Below, piece by piece: positions 61,467 to 64,000 of a stretch of 64,000 nucleotides of DNA. Every line of letters starts with the position of its first letter. The first letter of the stretch is position 1. The position numbers and the translations under genes were made by a program. The stretch is taken from assembly GCF_004801285.1 (NCBI RefSeq), contig NZ_SSNY01000001.1, positions 434,001 through 498,000 on the forward strand, given 5' to 3'. Under the pieces are notes generated by a model. It did no database searches. It was not told where the DNA came from and was given only the letters and a program-made list of their open reading frames with translations. The DNA is from Ollibium composti. GTDB taxonomy: Bacteria; Pseudomonadota; Alphaproteobacteria; Rhizobiales; Rhizobiaceae.

Positions 61467-61596
61467 GGTGAGGGGAATAGGTGAATAAGGGAATAGGGGA
61501 ATAGGCGGGACGAAAGCACTCTTTCCTTGTTCCCCTACTGCCGTACTCCCCTATTGCCCTATTGCCCTATTGCCCTATTGCCTTACTGCCCTAATC
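61466..61596. repeat. Inverted arrays of an 8-bp repeat at a convergent gene end
   Basis: The left array (about 61466-61507) has about five octamers of type AATAGGGG. The right array (about 61530-61596) has about nine octamers in reverse orientation, including four in perfect tandem (CTATTGCC, 61551-61582). Both strands can fold into a long imperfect hairpin. The octamer family is the same as at 36621-36714. It lies between convergent emrB and the CAP gene and may act as a bidirectional terminator. Confidence 0.75.
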
Positions 61597-61597
61597 C

Positions 61598-62113
61598 TTA
61601 CTTCCCCAGCACCATCGCCCAGTAGCGCCAGTCGCTGTTCTTGCCATCGCGGACATAGGCGAGGCCGAAGCGGGTGAAGCGCCGGTCCAGCATGTTGCGC
61701 CGGTGCGGCGGCGAGTTTTCCCAGGTGTTCAATACGCGTGCGGTGTCCATGCGGCCGGCGGCGATGTTTTCGGCCGCGGCGCCCGCGATGCCGTTGGCCC
61801 TCACGCGCGTGGCGAAATCCTTGCCCCAACCCGTCTTGTGCTCCATGCGGCCGGCGGCGGCCATGTAGCGGGCCTGCTGCAAGGCGGCCTGTTCCAGTTG
61901 CGGGTCCGGCGCCAGGGCGGAAAGGCCCTGTTCGGCGCGAAAGGCGTTGAGGGCAGGGGCCGCCGCGCCCGATGCGCCGCCGCCATCTCCTGTCGGCTGC
62001 ATGCTGCCACAGGCCTGCAAGGCCAGCAGCGCGGCGAGGCAGACGCTTGCGAAAACCGTTTTCGCGGCGGTTCGGGACGGCGTCGACGGATTGTGGGGCG
62101 AAAGGGTGCTCAT
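61598..62113 (-). CDS. CAP-domain (SCP) lipoprotein
   Basis: The 171-residue protein has a basic start, hydrophobic core and a lipobox LQAC (Cys near 35), so it is a lipoprotein. The CAP domain shows LNAFRAEQGLSAL, LEQAALQQARYMAAAGRMEHKTGWGKDF, AENIAAG and ENSPPHRRNMLDRRFTRFGLAYV. CAP proteins have diverse extracellular roles; function here is unknown. Confidence 0.9.
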   Translation of the reverse strand: MSTLSPHNPSTPSRTAAKTVFASVCLAALLALQACGSMQPTGDGGGASGAAAPALNAFRAEQGLSALAPDPQLEQAALQQARYMAAAGRMEHKTGWGKDFATRVRANGIAGAAAENIAAGRMDTARVLNTWENSPPHRRNMLDRRFTRFGLAYVRDGKNSDWRYWAMVLGK

Positions 62114-62132
62114 ACTGCGTTGATAGCGGCGA

Positions 62133-62831
62133 TCATGGCATTTGCCGGGCAGGGTGGGCGGCGGCGATCAGCCGCGCGGCGAGATCGGGCGTCAGTTCGT
62201 CGAAATGCGAGATCACCCGCGACGGCTCGAACTCGCTGACATGACGGTCGGTGTAGCCGAAGTCGACGGCCACGACCGGAATGCCGGCGGCCTTGGCGGT
62301 GTCGATGTCGGTCTGCGAATCACCCACCATGACGGCGCGGTCGGGATCGCCGCCGGCGCGCCTGATCGTCTCCAGAAGGTGGCGCGGGTCCGGCTTGCGG
62401 AAGGCGAACGTGTCCTGGCCGGCGATGGCGGCGAAATGTTTCGTCATCCCCAGCGCCTCGATCAGCGCCAGTGAGTTCGCCTCATATTTGTTGGTGCAGA
62501 TGGCGAGCAGATAGCCCGCTTCCTCGAAGCGGGCGATGGCCGGCAGGACGCCGGGATAAGGGCGCGACTTGCCTGGAATGTTGATCGTGTAGTGATCGAC
62601 GAACAGCGAATGCAGACGGTCGTGTTCGGCGGCGGCGAGCGCCTTTTGCCGGGCGGCGAAGGCGCGCTCGATCATGACGCGGCCGCCATGGCCGACGAAG
62701 CCCTTGAAGCCGATCTCGTCCACCGCGGGCAGGTCGCCGGCGGCAAGGCTGTGGTTCAGGCTCTCGAGCAGGTCGGGCGCGGTGTCGATCAGGGTGCCGT
62801 CTAGGTCGAATACGATGATGGGGCGCTGCAT
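62133..62831 (-). CDS. gph: Phosphoglycolate phosphatase (HAD family)
   Basis: The 232-residue HAD phosphatase has the nucleophile motif IIVFDLDGTLIDTAPDL (first Asp), CTNK (motif II Thr), KPDP (motif III Lys) and MVGDSQTDIDTAKAAG (motif IV). It clears 2-phosphoglycolate. The ATG at 62831 gives the family's usual start. It is divergent from rpiA (125-bp gap). Confidence 0.88.
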   Translation of the reverse strand: MQRPIIVFDLDGTLIDTAPDLLESLNHSLAAGDLPAVDEIGFKGFVGHGGRVMIERAFAARQKALAAAEHDRLHSLFVDHYTINIPGKSRPYPGVLPAIARFEEAGYLLAICTNKYEANSLALIEALGMTKHFAAIAGQDTFAFRKPDPRHLLETIRRAGGDPDRAVMVGDSQTDIDTAKAAGIPVVAVDFGYTDRHVSEFEPSRVISHFDELTPDLAARLIAAAHPARQMP

Positions 62832-62956
62832 GTCGGGTCCTTCGCCTGTTACCGCTGCCGGATAGTCCCTGCGGGCGTTACAGGCAAGGACAGACTGCCC
62901 TTTGACGCATTCCGCAAAAATGCTAGGAGCCCGGCAGGAAAAGCGGAACCGCCTGC

Positions 62957-63652
62957 ATGAATGCCAGCGAACTGAAGGTCGAAGCCGCCCGCGCGGCGCT
63001 TGCACATGTCGGCGACGGCATGCGGCTGGGCATCGGCACGGGTTCGACGGCCGAGGCGTTCGTGCGGCTTCTCGCCGAGAAGGTGGCCGGCGGGCTCACC
63101 GTCATCGGCGTGCCGACCTCCGAGCGCACGGCTGCGCTCTGCCTGGAAGTGGGCGTGCCGCTTTCGACGCTGGACGATACGCCCGAACTCGATCTCACCA
63201 TCGACGGCGCCGACGAGATCGATCCGGACTTGTCTCTCATCAAGGGCGGCGGCGGGGCGCTATTGCGCGAGAAGATCGTCGCGGCGGCCTCGCACCGCAT
63301 GATCGTCATCGCCGACGCTTCCAAGATCGTCGATACGCTCGGCCGTTTCCCGTTGCCGATCGAAGTCAACAAGTTCGGCCTCAGGGCCACCGAACTCGCG
63401 ATCGCCGCAGCTGCCGAGAATCTGGGTCTTTCGGGGCCGGTCGCCTTGCGCATGACGGGCGCGGCGCCTTTCGTGACCGACGGCGGCCATTTTATTCTCG
63501 ACGCATCTTTTGGCCGCATTCCGGATACAAGAGCACTTTCGAACGCTCTCCACGCCATTCCGGGCGTGGTCGAGCACGGCCTTTTCATCGGTCTGGCCTC
63601 GGCGGCGATCGTCGCCGGCAGCGATGGTATCAAGACCGTCCACGCCCGATAA
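62957..63652 (+). CDS. rpiA: Ribose-5-phosphate isomerase A
   Basis: It interconverts ribose-5-phosphate and ribulose-5-phosphate in the pentose phosphate pathway. The 231-residue protein has [25 protein letters not shown] (catalytic Asp), [15 protein letters not shown] (catalytic Glu) and [13 protein letters not shown]. Only a short space separates it from the following DUF2059 gene. Confidence 0.95.
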   Translation: MNASELKVEAARAALAHVGDGMRLGIGTGSTAEAFVRLLAEKVAGGLTVIGVPTSERTAALCLEVGVPLSTLDDTPELDLTIDGADEIDPDLSLIKGGGGALLREKIVAAASHRMIVIADASKIVDTLGRFPLPIEVNKFGLRATELAIAAAAENLGLSGPVALRMTGAAPFVTDGGHFILDASFGRIPDTRALSNALHAIPGVVEHGLFIGLASAAIVAGSDGIKTVHAR

Positions 63653-63673
63653 AACCAGGGAGTCCTGTCGATC

Positions 63674-64000
63674 ATGATGTTGAACAAGCGGGTCCGGTGC
63701 CTTGCAGCCGCGCTGGCGGCATCCGCCGTCATCGCCTTTTCCCTGCCGGCGCTGGCGCAGGACGTGTCCGAATCGCATCTCAAGGCGGCGCATGAGGCGA
63801 TTTCGGCGCTGCACGCGACCGACCCCTTCGACAACATCCTGCCTGCTGCGGCGGCAGGCTTGCAACAGCAGCTCATCCAGAAGAACCCGGATATGGAACA
63901 GCTCATCAGCACCACCATATCGGAAAAGGCGCTGGCGCTCGCCTCGCGCCGCGCCGACCTGGAGAACGAAGCGGCCACGGCCTACGCCAAGTCGTTTTCC
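63674..64000 (+). CDS. DUF2059 family secreted protein (start only, cut by window edge)
   Basis: The frame opens with tandem ATGs at 63674/63677, preceded by CAGGGAG, and is still open at 64000. The visible 109 residues contain a signal peptide (cleavage after LALA, SLPALAQ near residue 29) and SESHLKAAHEAISALHATDPFDNILPAAAAGLQ, typical of DUF2059. Function is unknown. In alphaproteobacteria it commonly follows rpiA, as here. Confidence 0.85.
   Translation, partial: MMLNKRVRCLAAALAASAVIAFSLPALAQDVSESHLKAAHEAISALHATDPFDNILPAAAAGLQQQLIQKNPDMEQLISTTISEKALALASRRADLENEAATAYAKSFS

Noticed and set aside
1..64000. CRISPR array, insertion sequence or rRNA operon
   Set aside because: No regularly spaced 20-40-bp direct repeats, transposase gene or rRNA-like sequence was seen; the octamer arrays are too short and inverted.

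Overview
The window is high-GC, densely packed chromosomal DNA from an alphaproteobacterium, most probably a Mesorhizobium-like member of the Rhizobiales. The evidence is rhizobial-type intergenic palindromes, a DUF2842 protein beside a COX15-type heme A synthase, an alpha-type phasin, form II coxSLM-type molybdenum hydroxylase genes, and many 4-bp ATGA gene overlaps. I saw no rRNA, tRNA or CRISPR array. The genus is an inference.

Region 1 (1-5.1 kb) is the right end of a prophage or integrated element. It holds two structural or ejection-type phage proteins, a small secreted Cys-containing protein and a P4-type tyrosine integrase that closes the element.

Region 2 (5.4-13.1 kb) is the most unusual part. 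It is a four-gene operon read leftwards. The first two genes encode large proteins without signal peptides: a 636-residue Gln/Asn/Gly-rich protein and a 711-residue protein with repeated Q-x-N-x-x-x-D-x-D motifs. They are followed by a type I secretion ABC exporter with a long N-terminal extension and a HlyD-type adaptor. The Q-x-N...D-x-D motif occurs in both putative substrates. This looks like a dedicated secretion system for a repetitive surface or matrix protein pair.

Region 3 (14.1-22.4 kb) is a compact extracellular polysaccharide locus: polymerase/ligase, polyprenyl-phosphate sugar transferase, GT4 glycosyltransferase, Wza-type exporter lipoprotein, Wzc-type chain-length protein with a degenerate ATPase domain, and a CelD/BcsL-type acyltransferase. 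Its gene set resembles holdfast or unipolar polysaccharide loci. Its position beside region 2 suggests one adhesion/biofilm island.

Region 4 (22.5-32 kb) is housekeeping and metabolism: heme A synthase, an argC-speB-kinase operon, a DUF445 protein, a phasin, a MaoC protein, an alcohol dehydrogenase, and an isomerase/hydrolase pair of the gentisate or homogentisate type.

Region 5 (32.2-41.8 kb) combines a signalling module (LuxR-type response regulator, hybrid histidine kinase, FIST-domain sensor resembling NosP/NahK) with a form II CoxSLM-type molybdenum hydroxylase and an OFA-family transporter that has a 41-residue small subunit. A 12-base word is shared by the response-regulator promoter and the FIST/coxS intergenic region.

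Region 6 (41.8-64 kb) is mostly core genes: cutC, dusA, a retropepsin-like protease, cobT, a membrane histidine kinase, nuclease, GST, a uracil-DNA glycosylase relative, an Lrp regulator, a DNA alkylation repair protein, an amino-acid ABC transporter lacking its ATPase here, mobAB, a marR-emrA-emrB efflux operon, a CAP-domain lipoprotein, gph, rpiA and the start of a DUF2059 gene. A hairpin-rich 425-bp gap (50376-50800) and a structured emrA-emrB leader are unexplained. Two intergenic sites carry the same inverted arrays of 8-bp repeats.
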